This document shows, piece by piece, positions 1 through 7,836 of a stretch of DNA of 31,525 nt. Origin of the DNA: DATJPD01 sp036394195. Its GTDB lineage: Bacteria; Pseudomonadota; Alphaproteobacteria; CACIAM-22H2. Below the pieces are notes generated by a model, which did not search any database, was not told the origin of the DNA, and was given only the letters and a program-made list of their open reading frames with translations. Position numbers and translations under genes: made by a program. The stretch spans positions 1 through 31,525 of the forward strand of contig DASWFO010000136.1 in the NCBI GenBank assembly GCA_036394195.1. The letters run 5' to 3'. Every line of letters starts with the position of its first letter. The first letter of the stretch is position 1.

Positions 1-787
1 GAAGGAGGGCTTGCACCGCCTCGTCCTCGTGGCCGGCCAGCACGTAGGCCCAGGCTCCCGAGCTGATGCTGGCGAACTTACGGAGCGCGTCGCCCTTCTT
101 CTTCAGCATGCCCTCGGTGGTCAGGACGCCGAAGCCAGGCAGGTTCAGATCGAAATCGGCAAACAGGACCGATCGGGTGGGCTTTTTCGCCTCGACGAGG
201 GCGAGGGTGAAGGCGGTGCTGGTGAACACGCCGTCGACGCCTTCGTTCAGATAGGTCGGCACCTTGGCGCTGGCATCGACCTGCACCAGCTGGACCTGGT
301 CCCGGGTGAGGCCGGCCTTGGTGAAGAAGGCGTCGAGAAACGGCGCTTCCATCGAGCCCGCGGTGTAGACGAGGCGCTTGCCCTTGATGTCGGCGGGCGC
401 CTTGATCGGCGATGACACCGGCACCAGCAGGCCGAGATCGCCCTTGCGGAAGAACCCGGCGATCGAGATCACGGGCATGCCCTTGCCGCGGGCGAATGCC
501 ATCGCCGACAGCGTGGCGAAGCCGACGTCATATTGCCCGGCGCCGACAAGCTGCACGGTCGTCGCCGATCCGTTGCCCTGATCGATGGTGATGTCGATCC
601 CGGCTTTCTTGAACCAGCCCTTTTCGGCCGCCAGGAAGATCGGGCTCTGGTATCCCGATGGCAGCCAATCCAGACGAAGCGACAATGTGTGCGCGTCGTC
701 CGCCGCCAGCGCCGGCCGGCCGGCCAACACCAGGGCGGCCATGGCGACCGCGGCGAGCCCGGCCAAACCTCTTATCGATCGATGCAT
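1..787 (-). CDS. NMT1/SsuA-type ABC transporter substrate-binding protein, C-terminus cut by window edge
   Basis: Reading the minus strand from an ATG at 787 gives about 262 codons with no stop, running off the left edge. Residues 1-28 are a Sec-type signal peptide (basic start, Ala/Leu-rich core, cleavage near ALA-AD). The mature protein begins with SLRLDWLPSG, then EKGWFKKAGIDITI and VGAGQYDVGFA, the pattern of the NMT1/THI5-like periplasmic binding fold. Family members deliver small organic molecules (pyrimidines, sulfonates, aromatics) to an ABC permease. It is a diverged paralogue of the binding protein at 7837-8883 (shared RLDW..., G.D.TID.G.GS). It is last in a minus-strand run after the CoxL-like gene. 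No permease or ATPase partner is adjacent within the window, except the pair at 4481-6078. The substrate is unknown. Confidence 0.85.
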   Translation of the reverse strand, partial: MHRSIRGLAGLAAVAMAALVLAGRPALAADDAHTLSLRLDWLPSGYQSPIFLAAEKGWFKKAGIDITIDQGNGSATTVQLVGAGQYDVGFATLSAMAFARGKGMPVISIAGFFRKGDLGLLVPVSSPIKAPADIKGKRLVYTAGSMEAPFLDAFFTKAGLTRDQVQLVQVDASAKVPTYLNEGVDGVFTSTAFTLALVEAKKPTRSVLFADFDLNLPGFGVLTTEGMLKKKGDALRKFASISSGAWAYVLAGHEDEAVQALL

Positions 788-885
788 GTGGTCTCTCCCC
801 CACTTAACGATTGGATATCTCTCACGTTATCACGCGCCGATGGGACCTGCATCCGTAGGCCGCAACTCCACCGCTGGTGATGATC

Positions 886-3249
886 CTAGCCGTGCCGGGC
901 CCTCAGCAAAGCGATCTGCTCGGGCCGGATCGGCGTCGAATTGAATTCCACGCCGAACGGCGCCAGGGCGTCCGAGACGGCATTGGCGAGCGCCACCGGT
1001 GGGGCGATCGCGCCGCCTTCGCCCAGGCCCTTGACCCCGAGCGGATTGAGCGGCGAGGGCGTCTCCATGTGGACGACCTCGATATTTGGAATATCGATGG
1101 CCGTCGGCAGGTGATAATCGAGAAACGTCGTGGTGAGGAGCTGCCCTTCGGCGTTGTAGTGAAACGCCTCGTACAGGCCGCCGCCGATGCCCTGCGCCGC
1201 CCCGCCGATAACCTGACCTTCCACGAGCATCGGATTTACTTCCACCCCGCAGTCGTGGGCCACGACGAATTTCTCGATTGCCACGCGCCCGGTGTGGATG
1301 TCGACGTCCACGATCGCGACGTGGATCGCATACGACCACGTGACCGTCGGCGGTTCGTAGTAATAGGTCTCCTCCAGCCCGGCGTCGACGCCGTCCGGCC
1401 GGCCGTGGTCCCAGCCGGGGCGGGCGGCGCGGGCGATGTTCTGGAGGCTCACCGTCTTGCCGGGCACGCCGACGATGCCGACGCCGCCGTCGCGCAATTC
1501 GAGGTCGTCGACCGCGCATTCCAGCTGGTGCGCCGCGATGGCGAAGACCTTCTTCAGCAGACGTTCGGTCGCATGATGCACCGCCGCCGACACTGTGACC
1601 GTGCTGCGGCTGGCGACGGTGCCGAACCCCATCGGGATGACGGACGTATCGCCGAGCGACACCATAATGTCCTCCGGCTTCACCTTCCAGGCGTCGGCGG
1701 CGATCTGGGCAAAGACCGTCTCCATGCCCTGCCCGTGCGGGCAGGCCCCGGAGGAGATGTGGATCAGGCCTGACGGATCGATCCGTATGGTGGCGCCCTC
1801 GAACGGCCCGACGCCGGTCCCTTCCGTATAAGCGCCAATGCCGAGACCGAGATAACGGCCCTGCTCGCGCGCCGCGCGCTGCCGGCGGCGGAACGCCTCG
1901 ACGCCGCCGATGGCGTCGAGCGCCTTCGCCAAGGCCGTCGGATAATCGCCGCTGTCATAGACGATCGGCTCGCCGTCGCGATAGAGCAGGCCGGCGGGAT
2001 ATGGCATCTCGTGCGCCTGGACCATGTTGCGCCGCCGGACTTCGGCCGGCTCCAGGCCGAGCTTGGCGGCGATCAGGTCCATGGTCCGTTCGGTGGCGAG
2101 GGCGGCTTCCGGACGCCCGGCGCCGCGATAGGGCGCGTTGGGAGTCTTGTTGGTCGTGGCGATCCTGGCGTTGGCCGTGAAGTGGTCCATCTTGTAGGGA
2201 CCAAGCAGGTGGACGGCCGTGTTGTAGACCGGGCCGGTGCCGATCGGATTCCACGCCCCGCTGTCGGCAAGAAAATTGTCGATATAGCCGAGGATGCGCC
2301 CCTCGTTGTCGAAGCCCACCTCGACGTCGTGAATCTGGTCGCGCGAATGGCAGGAGCAGAGGAGATGCTCGCGACGGTCCTCGATCCATTTGACCGGCCG
2401 TCCGATCGTGCGCGCCAGGAACGGGATCAGCAGGTCCTCGGGATAGACGTGTCCCTTGACGCCGAACCCGCCGCCGACGTCCGGCGCCACGACGCGGACG
2501 CGGGCCTCGGGCAGCCCGAGCGTGGCCGCGACCTCGCGCCGCACCCAATGCACGACCTGGGTCGACGACCACAAGGTCATCGCCGCGGTCCGCCCGTCGT
2601 ACTGCGCCAGTACGCCGCGGCATTCCATTGGGATGGCGGCGTAGCGATGGTGATGGAAGCGTCGCTTCAGCTTGTGCGGGGCTGCCGCGATCGCCGCGGC
2701 CGCATTGCCTTTGCCGATCGAGAATTCGCCGATCAGGTTGGTGCCGAATTTCTCGTGCAGGACCGGAGCTCCCGGGCGCAACCCCGCTTCCGGGTCGACG
2801 ATCGCCGGCAGCTCCTCGAGGTCGAGCTCGACCAGCTCGGCCGCGTCTTCCGCCGCATAACGGCTCTCGGCGACGATCGCGGCGACGGCTTCGCCGACGT
2901 GGCGCACCTTGTCGGTGCAGAGCAGCGGCTGGCGCGGGTTCAGGATCTTGTGCCGGACCCCGGCTTTCCATTTGCCGGGCAGGGGTAGCTGCTCGTCGGC
3001 GACGGGTCCAAGCGCGCGCTCCAGATCGGCGCCGTTCAGCGCATAGACCACCCCTGGTGCGGCCGCGGCGCGCGTGAGGTTGACCGACCGGATCCGCGCA
3101 TGCGCTACCGGGCTCCTGACGATGACCACGTGGAGCATGCCGGGCACGACCATGTCGGCGACATATTGGCCTTGCCCCATGAGCAGGCGTGGATCCTCGC
3201 GCCGCAAGATCGAGCGCCCGACGTGCCGCAGTCCGCCGTGTTCAGCCAC
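886..3249 (-). CDS. Molybdenum hydroxylase large (molybdopterin-binding) subunit, CoxL form-II-like
   Basis: This 787-residue protein starts at a GTG (3249) preceded by a GGCGGAAG ribosome-binding site. It has the full length of the xanthine dehydrogenase/CO dehydrogenase large subunit. Visible motifs are GGGFG (about 259-263, cofactor binding), PYRGAGR (about 373-379) and GLGEGGA, with the likely catalytic Glu near 744. PYRGAGR is the form-II CoxL-like active-site loop, not the VAYRCSFR of true CO dehydrogenase, so CO oxidation is unlikely. The family inserts oxygen from water into aldehydes or N-heterocycles. Matching FAD (CoxM) and 2Fe-2S (CoxS) subunits are not next to it here. They could lie beyond the left edge, or it may be an orphan. 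It sits between a TctC binding protein (upstream) and an NMT1 binding protein (downstream). Confidence 0.9.
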   Translation of the reverse strand: MAEHGGLRHVGRSILRREDPRLLMGQGQYVADMVVPGMLHVVIVRSPVAHARIRSVNLTRAAAAPGVVYALNGADLERALGPVADEQLPLPGKWKAGVRHKILNPRQPLLCTDKVRHVGEAVAAIVAESRYAAEDAAELVELDLEELPAIVDPEAGLRPGAPVLHEKFGTNLIGEFSIGKGNAAAAIAAAPHKLKRRFHHHRYAAIPMECRGVLAQYDGRTAAMTLWSSTQVVHWVRREVAATLGLPEARVRVVAPDVGGGFGVKGHVYPEDLLIPFLARTIGRPVKWIEDRREHLLCSCHSRDQIHDVEVGFDNEGRILGYIDNFLADSGAWNPIGTGPVYNTAVHLLGPYKMDHFTANARIATTNKTPNAPYRGAGRPEAALATERTMDLIAAKLGLEPAEVRRRNMVQAHEMPYPAGLLYRDGEPIVYDSGDYPTALAKALDAIGGVEAFRRRQRAAREQGRYLGLGIGAYTEGTGVGPFEGATIRIDPSGLIHISSGACPHGQGMETVFAQIAADAWKVKPEDIMVSLGDTSVIPMGFGTVASRSTVTVSAAVHHATERLLKKVFAIAAHQLECAVDDLELRDGGVGIVGVPGKTVSLQNIARAARPGWDHGRPDGVDAGLEETYYYEPPTVTWSYAIHVAIVDVDIHTGRVAIEKFVVAHDCGVEVNPMLVEGQVIGGAAQGIGGGLYEAFHYNAEGQLLTTTFLDYHLPTAIDIPNIEVVHMETPSPLNPLGVKGLGEGGAIAPPVALANAVSDALAPFGVEFNSTPIRPEQIALLRARHG

Positions 3250-3333
3250 CTTCCGCCTCGTCTGGTCCGTTTATGCTGCGGCGATAGTAGCGGAAATCGT
3301 CGGCGTGTCGACGCCCCGTTTCTGACCATACGG

Positions 3334-4281
3334 TCAGTCCACGGTGATCTTCGCCGCCCGGATGACCTCGGCCTTGAAGTCGTAATCGACGCGTGCACGC
3401 CCGGTGAACCGGGCCCGGTCGAGGTACACGACCGGCTGATAGAGCGTCGCGGCGAGCTTGCGGAACTTTTCCGCCTCGGCCGCCTGTGCGCAGCTGCGTT
3501 CCAGGCGAGCCAGCACCCGCTCCGGCGTCGCCTTCGGCGCGAACAGTCCGTTGAGACCGGGCGGCATGTAGGGATAACCGAGCTCGGTCACCACCGGGGC
3601 GTCCGGATAGGCGGAATGCCGCTTGTCGCCGAACACCGCCAATACGCGCGGGTCCTGCTGCGCGATGGTGCTCACGGCCGCCGCGCCGAAATCGATCTGG
3701 CCCGACAGAAGCTGCGGCACCATCTGCGCATCGCCGCGGAACGCCACCGGCACGACCCGGATGTCGGCCTTCCACACCAGCGCCTCGACCGAGAGATGCG
3801 GCACGGTGCCAATGCCGGCATGGCCGTAGGTCAGCTTGCCCGGCGCCGCGCGCGCCGCCGCGATCAGCGCTGCGAGCGACGAGTAGGGCGAGGTCTTCGG
3901 CACCGTCACGGTAAAGACGTTTTCGAACACCTGGCACACATATTCGAAATCGCCGCGGTCGTACGGCACGTTCTTCATCAGCTGGACGGCGCCGGTGACC
4001 GGCGTGGTCGGGCTGAAGGCGAGCGTGTAGCCGTCCGGCCGCGCCTGCGCCAGCTGGGTGAAGCCGAGCACGCCGGCCGCGCCGTCCTTGTTCACCACCA
4101 CGTATTGCTGGCCCATGATCGCGGACAGGCTGTCGGCGAAGGCGCGCGCCATCACATCGACGCCGCCACCTGCCGGATACGGCACGATCACCTGCACCGG
4201 GCGGCTCGGATAGTCCTGGGCCCACGCGGGCATCGCCGCGCAGAGGACAATGAAGAAGGCCAGCACGCGTTGGTGCGACAT
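3334..4281 (-). CDS. TctC/Bug-family tripartite tricarboxylate transporter substrate-binding protein
   Basis: This periplasmic binding protein has about 315 residues. The start is taken at 4281 (MSHQRV...), because it follows a GGGAGGGC ribosome-binding site and opens a clean signal peptide ending PAWAQ. The longer open frame to 4356 begins inside a tRNA fragment and is not credible. YPSRPVQVIVPYPAGGGVD and the later DAPVVTELGYP are standard Bug-family motifs. These proteins bind carboxylates or related small molecules and work with TctA/TctB membrane subunits, which are absent from the window; solitary Bug genes are common. It is 84 bp upstream of the CoxL-like gene on the same strand and is probably co-transcribed with it, which hints at a shared substrate or inducer. 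Confidence 0.92.
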   Translation of the reverse strand: MSHQRVLAFFIVLCAAMPAWAQDYPSRPVQVIVPYPAGGGVDVMARAFADSLSAIMGQQYVVVNKDGAAGVLGFTQLAQARPDGYTLAFSPTTPVTGAVQLMKNVPYDRGDFEYVCQVFENVFTVTVPKTSPYSSLAALIAAARAAPGKLTYGHAGIGTVPHLSVEALVWKADIRVVPVAFRGDAQMVPQLLSGQIDFGAAAVSTIAQQDPRVLAVFGDKRHSAYPDAPVVTELGYPYMPPGLNGLFAPKATPERVLARLERSCAQAAEAEKFRKLAATLYQPVVYLDRARFTGRARVDYDFKAEVIRAAKITVD

Positions 4282-4330
4282 GGCGCCCTCCCGTGAGCCG
4301 GCGAGCCGCCACCGGCGATTGTTTATTTGT

Positions 4331-4384
4331 ACCCGCTGCCGGACTTGAACCGGCATAGCCCGGTCACGGGCCTACGAGTTTAAT
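4331..4384 (-). pseudogene. Displaced 3' half of a tRNA-Leu gene (candidate attachment-site scar)
   Basis: On the minus strand this stretch reads from an anticodon-loop-like TTAAA, through the 3' anticodon-stem strand, a paired long variable arm (GCCCG/CGGGC) and an intact T arm (GCCGGTTCAAGTCCGGC), to the acceptor 3' strand AGCGGG. The 5' half of a tRNA is missing. Positions 4332-4376 match 12569-12613 of the intact tRNA-Leu(UAA) gene at 42 of 45 bases by eye, in the same orientation. Homology ends at the anticodon loop, a common crossover point for tRNA-targeting integrases. It lies between the ABC permease gene and the TctC gene. Confidence 0.8.
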
Positions 4385-4480
4385 CCAGGCATAGCATATG
4401 TGTCGGAAAACAGCTTGGCGCGAAGCGCAGCCCCGGCCACGCGGCTCAGCATTGCCCACTGGGCTGTCCGCGCGTGTTGA

Positions 4481-5245
4481 TCAGGCCAGCTGGCCGCGCG
4501 AAGCCCAGCCCGCCATGCGTCGCTCGAGCACGACACAGATGGCGTAAAGCACGATACTCATGGCCGCGACGATGAACAGGCCGGCGAACACGACGGCGAC
4601 CTGGAACCGCGAGGAAGCGGCCAGCATCAAGTAGCCGATGCCTTGGTTTGCCGCCACCGTCTCGGAGACCACGGAGCCGATGAACGCCAGGGTGATCGCC
4701 ACCTTCAGGGAGGCGAACAGATACGGCAACGAACGCGGCAGTCCAACCTTGCTGAGGACCTCGTAACGCGACGCACCGAGGACGCGGAGGACATCCTGCA
4801 TTTCCGGCTCCACGCCGGCGAGGCCGGTTGCGACGTTGACCACGATCGGAAAGAACGAAATGACGAACGCCGTGATGATGGCCGGCACGGTTCCGATGCC
4901 GCACCAGATGACGACGAGCGGGACCAGCGCCACTTTCGGCACCGCGTTGAAGCCCACCAGGATCGGGTAGAGCGAATCATAGATCGCCCGGGAGGAGCCG
5001 ATGGCGACGCCGAGAAACAAGCCGACGACGATGGCAATGGCAAAGCCGATGAGCGTGGTCAGGAGCGTCTGCGTGGAATGGAGCAGAAGCGTGTCGCTGT
5101 ATTCGAAGAAGACGCCGGCAATCTCGCTCGGCGGCGGCAGAACGAAAGACGGCACCTTGAAGGCCCTGCAGGCCAGCTCCCACCCCGCCAACAAGATGAT
5201 CGTGACCACCCACGGCCGGGCATGACGGACAAATCCGGCGTTCAT
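4481..5245 (-). CDS. ABC transporter permease, SsuC/TauC/ThiX-like
   Basis: This inner-membrane protein of 254 residues has about six hydrophobic segments and the permease-ATPase contact (EAA) loop, seen as VLGASRYEVLSKVGLPRSLPY near residues 155-175. This is the single-domain permease of the nitrate/sulfonate/pyrimidine-type importers that pair with NMT1/SsuA binding proteins. Its ATG (5245) overlaps the stop of the ATPase gene by 4 bp, so the two are translationally coupled. The likely partner binding protein is encoded divergently at 7837-8883; the paralogue at 1-787 could also use it. The substrate is not evident from sequence. Confidence 0.92.
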   Translation of the reverse strand: MNAGFVRHARPWVVTIILLAGWELACRAFKVPSFVLPPPSEIAGVFFEYSDTLLLHSTQTLLTTLIGFAIAIVVGLFLGVAIGSSRAIYDSLYPILVGFNAVPKVALVPLVVIWCGIGTVPAIITAFVISFFPIVVNVATGLAGVEPEMQDVLRVLGASRYEVLSKVGLPRSLPYLFASLKVAITLAFIGSVVSETVAANQGIGYLMLAASSRFQVAVVFAGLFIVAAMSIVLYAICVVLERRMAGWASRGQLA

Positions 5246-6078
5246 CGCAACCGGACCTCCGATATCCGCGCACGCAGTTCGTTGACGATGTCGGTGTATG
5301 ACGCCGAGAACGTAGTCTCGGCCGTGCGCGGGCGCGGCAGATCGACCTTATAACGATGCACGATGCGGCCGGGCCGGTCGCTCATGATGTAGACGGTGTC
5401 GGCAAGAAAGGCCGCTTCGCGCAGATCGTGGGTCACCAGAACGGCCGTGAACCGCCGGCGCAGCCACAGATCCTGAAGGACATTCCACAAATCCTCCTTC
5501 GTGAAAGCGTCGAGCGCCGCGAATGGCTCATCCAGCATGACCAAAGCCGGTTCATGGACGATGGCGCGGCACAGATTCGTCCGCTGTTGCATCCCACCGG
5601 ACAGCTGCCAGGGAAAATGATCGGCGAACGCGGCCAGGCCGACCGTCTCCAGGAGCTTCTGCGCGCGATCCTGAAGCAGCTTTCGTCCGTGCCGCCGGTT
5701 GCGTTTGAACGGCTCCACGATCTCCAGCGGCAGAATCACATTGTCGATGGTCGAGCGCCAGGGCAACAGCGTTGCATTTTGAAACGCCATCCCGGCGCCG
5801 CGCACCGGCCCCTGGACACGCTGTCCATCGTAAATAATTTCGCCGCTGGTCGGCGGCATCAAGCCGGTCACCAGCTTCATCAGAGTCGATTTGCCGCAGC
5901 CGCTCGGACCGACAACGGCGGCAAACTCGCCGGCGGCGATCGATAACGTCGCGTCAGCCAGGGCGAGCAAATTGCCGTACCGCACGCTGACGCCCCGCAG
6001 ATCGACCATCGCTCGCGCCGCGGCGGCCGCCTCGGTCGTCGGAGCAACGTTGGGCATTTCCAGATCGCTCCCGAGCAT
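5242..6078 (-). CDS. ABC transporter ATP-binding protein, SsuB/TauB-like
   Basis: This cytoplasmic ATPase has 278 residues. Visible motifs are Walker A GPSGCGKST (57-65), a Q-loop in AFQNATLLPW, signature LSGGMQQR, Walker B LVMLDEPFAALD and the switch His in LVTHDLREA. These are complete and typical of nitrate/sulfonate/taurine-type importers. The N-terminus carries about 20 extra residues before the domain; a later Met at residue 8 is an alternative start. It is the first gene of a two-gene minus-strand operon with the permease. It lies just downstream of a sigma54-type promoter (6110-6125), with a CAGGGGTGG ribosome-binding site before the ATG. Confidence 0.93.
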   Translation of the reverse strand: MLGSDLEMPNVAPTTEAAAAARAMVDLRGVSVRYGNLLALADATLSIAAGEFAAVVGPSGCGKSTLMKLVTGLMPPTSGEIIYDGQRVQGPVRGAGMAFQNATLLPWRSTIDNVILPLEIVEPFKRNRRHGRKLLQDRAQKLLETVGLAAFADHFPWQLSGGMQQRTNLCRAIVHEPALVMLDEPFAALDAFTKEDLWNVLQDLWLRRRFTAVLVTHDLREAAFLADTVYIMSDRPGRIVHRYKVDLPRPRTAETTFSASYTDIVNELRARISEVRLR

Positions 6079-6089
6079 AGGCCACCCCT

Positions 6090-6106
6090 GTTATTCCGGT
6101 TATTCG
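6090..6106. repeat. Direct repeat GTTATTC spaced one helical turn
   Basis: GTTATTC occurs at 6090-6096 and again at 6100-6106, a 10-bp period that puts both copies on one DNA face. It falls at the expected transcript start of the minus-strand sigma54 promoter, in the divergent spacer. It could be a regulator site, or chance in a short AT-richer stretch. Confidence 0.3.
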
Positions 6107-6109
6107 TTA

Positions 6110-6125
6110 AGCAATCGGTGTGCCA
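6110..6125 (-). promoter_or_regulatory. Sigma54 (-24/-12) promoter for the ABC ATPase-permease operon
   Basis: The minus strand reads TGGCACA-CCGA-TTGC-T, with GG (6124-6123) and GC (6112-6111) separated by exactly 10 bases, as sigma54 requires (consensus TTGGCACG-N4-TTGCW). Expected transcript start is near 6099, giving a leader of about 20 bases before the ATPase ATG at 6078. It is back-to-back with the plus-strand site at 6150-6165. Confidence 0.65.
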
Positions 6126-6149
6126 GCAGGCCGGGCTTTGCCCACGGAT

Positions 6150-6165
6150 TTGGCACGTTACTTGC
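6150..6165 (+). promoter_or_regulatory. Sigma54 (-24/-12) promoter for the amidohydrolase operon
   Basis: TTGGCACG-TTAC-TTGC matches the sigma54 consensus TTGGCACG-N4-TTGC at every fixed position, with GG (6152-6153) and GC (6164-6165) 10 bases apart. Expected start is near 6177, about 60 bases before the ATG at 6236. Such promoters need an AAA+ enhancer-binding activator (NtrC type or a substrate-specific one); none is encoded in the window. Confidence 0.75.
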
Positions 6166-6235
6166 GGCGTAGACGCTGTTCGTGGCCGCGCGCCGGCGGT
6201 AACGGCCGCGCTTTTGATCACTGAGGACTAATTAA

Positions 6236-7738
6236 ATGGCATCCGCCCTCCGAATCGCCCGCGTCAAAGTGGCATCCCTCCACGACACCACGGAGGTGCA
6301 CGAAAATGTCGACATCTGGATCCGGGACGGACGGATCGCCGCAATCACACTGCCGGACTCGCCCCCGCCGATCCCCGGCGAGGTTGAAACCCTATCCTTC
6401 CGGAACGCTCTGGTTTTGCCGGGTCTCGTCAATGCCCATTCCCATTCCTCTTCGGCGCTCGGGCGCGGCACGATACCGGGCGCGCCACTGGATCTGTTCG
6501 TCATGGAAGCCATGGCCAAGCGCGCTCCACACACGCTGCGGCACGTGAAAGTCAACGCGCTTCTCCAATCCCTCGAGATGCTGAAGCACGGCATCACCGG
6601 GGTCGTCGATCACTTCCGGTGCGGTGCGGTGCCGAGCGTTGAGGCCGTCGGCGCCGTACTCGAAGCTTATCGCGAGATTGGAATCCGTGCGGCCGTGGCG
6701 CCGATGTTCGAGGACAAGCGCTATATAGATTCGTTGCCGATCGACCAAGCCGAGCTCCCCGACGACATTCGCCAGCGCTGGCGGGGGAAGAACCCGCCGG
6801 CCGCCGATGACTACTTCGCCATGATGGAAGAGGTCGCGATTCGTTGGCGGAAGCAAGACCGCCTGCAGCTCCTTCTTGGTGTCGATGGTCCACAGCGCTG
6901 CACGCCGCGCCTTCTCGAGATGGCCGGCGACTTTGCCCGACGTCATGGAATCGGACTCCACACCCATCTGCTCGAGGCGAAGACGCAGGCCTTGATGGCG
7001 CCGCCCGAGCATGGCGGCAGCTTTGTCGCTTATCTGGACAGCTTTGGCCTCATCGGCCCGAAAAGCTCGCTGGCCCATTTTGTCTGGTGTACCAACCGCG
7101 ACATCGAGCTCGCCGCCGATCGCGGGGTGAATGTCGTGAACAACCCGGTGAGCAACCTGCTGCTCGGCAGTGGATTGCAGCCGACGGCACGCCTGCTGAG
7201 AGCAGGCGTGCCGGTCGCCCTGGGATCGGACGGCACCAGCGGATCTCGTGCGAGTCTGTTCGATCAGGCCAAGCTTTCGATGCTGCTCAGCCGGATCAGC
7301 GAGCCGGACTGCGAGCAATGGATCACCGCACCGCAGGCTTTTCGAATGGCGACGGCCAACGGCGCCCGCGTTCTCGGCGAGCAGGATACGCTGGGGGTGA
7401 TCAAGGTCGGCGCGCATGCCGATCTCGCGATCATCGATCTCGACACGCCAACCTATCAGCCGCTCGGCGATATCTGGAATCACCTGGTGATGTATGAGAC
7501 GGGTTCCAGCGTCGATACGGTGATCGTTGGCGGCGACGTCGTCGTGCGGAACGGGCGCTGTACGACCGTGAACGAAGAGGATCTTTACGCGGAGGCTGCC
7601 GCATTGGCCGAGGCGGCCCGTGTATCGGATGACACCGCCCTCGCGGCGACCCGCGCGGAGCGGCCGACCTTTCAGGCCCTGGTGCTCAAGGCCCTGAACA
7701 CGGAGATCGGCGTCGAGCGTTTCGCGCACCTGCAGTGA
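6236..7738 (+). CDS. TRZ/ATZ-family amidohydrolase (metal-dependent deaminase/hydrolase)
   Basis: This cytoplasmic TIM-barrel amidohydrolase has 500 residues, the usual length for the TRZ/ATZ, guanine-deaminase and cytosine-deaminase-like group. Metal and catalytic residues are visible: H68-S-H70 in NAHSHSS, H244 and E247 in HTHLLE, H281 in LAHFVW and D332 in LGSDG. The family hydrolyses C-N bonds on purine, pyrimidine or triazine rings, releasing ammonia or an amine. A GAGGA ribosome-binding site at 6223-6227 supports the ATG. It leads the operon driven by the sigma54 promoter and is followed directly by a transporter binding protein and a molybdenum hydroxylase. This suggests that hydroxylation and hydrolytic deamination act on the same imported ring compound. 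The exact substrate cannot be told from sequence. Confidence 0.9.
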   Translation: MASALRIARVKVASLHDTTEVHENVDIWIRDGRIAAITLPDSPPPIPGEVETLSFRNALVLPGLVNAHSHSSSALGRGTIPGAPLDLFVMEAMAKRAPHTLRHVKVNALLQSLEMLKHGITGVVDHFRCGAVPSVEAVGAVLEAYREIGIRAAVAPMFEDKRYIDSLPIDQAELPDDIRQRWRGKNPPAADDYFAMMEEVAIRWRKQDRLQLLLGVDGPQRCTPRLLEMAGDFARRHGIGLHTHLLEAKTQALMAPPEHGGSFVAYLDSFGLIGPKSSLAHFVWCTNRDIELAADRGVNVVNNPVSNLLLGSGLQPTARLLRAGVPVALGSDGTSGSRASLFDQAKLSMLLSRISEPDCEQWITAPQAFRMATANGARVLGEQDTLGVIKVGAHADLAIIDLDTPTYQPLGDIWNHLVMYETGSSVDTVIVGGDVVVRNGRCTTVNEEDLYAEAAALAEAARVSDDTALAATRAERPTFQALVLKALNTEIGVERFAHLQ

Positions 7739-7836
7739 ATGAGGGCGACGTCGCGCGCGTGCCATGGGATGGCACGGAGGTTGCACTCCTATCTGCCGAA
7801 TTCGTAGGCAGTTCTTACCCGTGCGAGGGGACAGGG

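Noticed and set aside
886..3249. Aerobic CO dehydrogenase (CoxL) function
   Set aside because: The active-site loop is PYRGAGR, not the Cys-containing VAYRCSFR of form I enzymes, and coxM/coxS are not adjacent.
4282..4356. N-terminal extension of the TctC gene starting at 4356
   Set aside because: The extra 25 codons begin inside the tRNA-Leu fragment and precede a proper signal peptide and ribosome-binding site at 4281.
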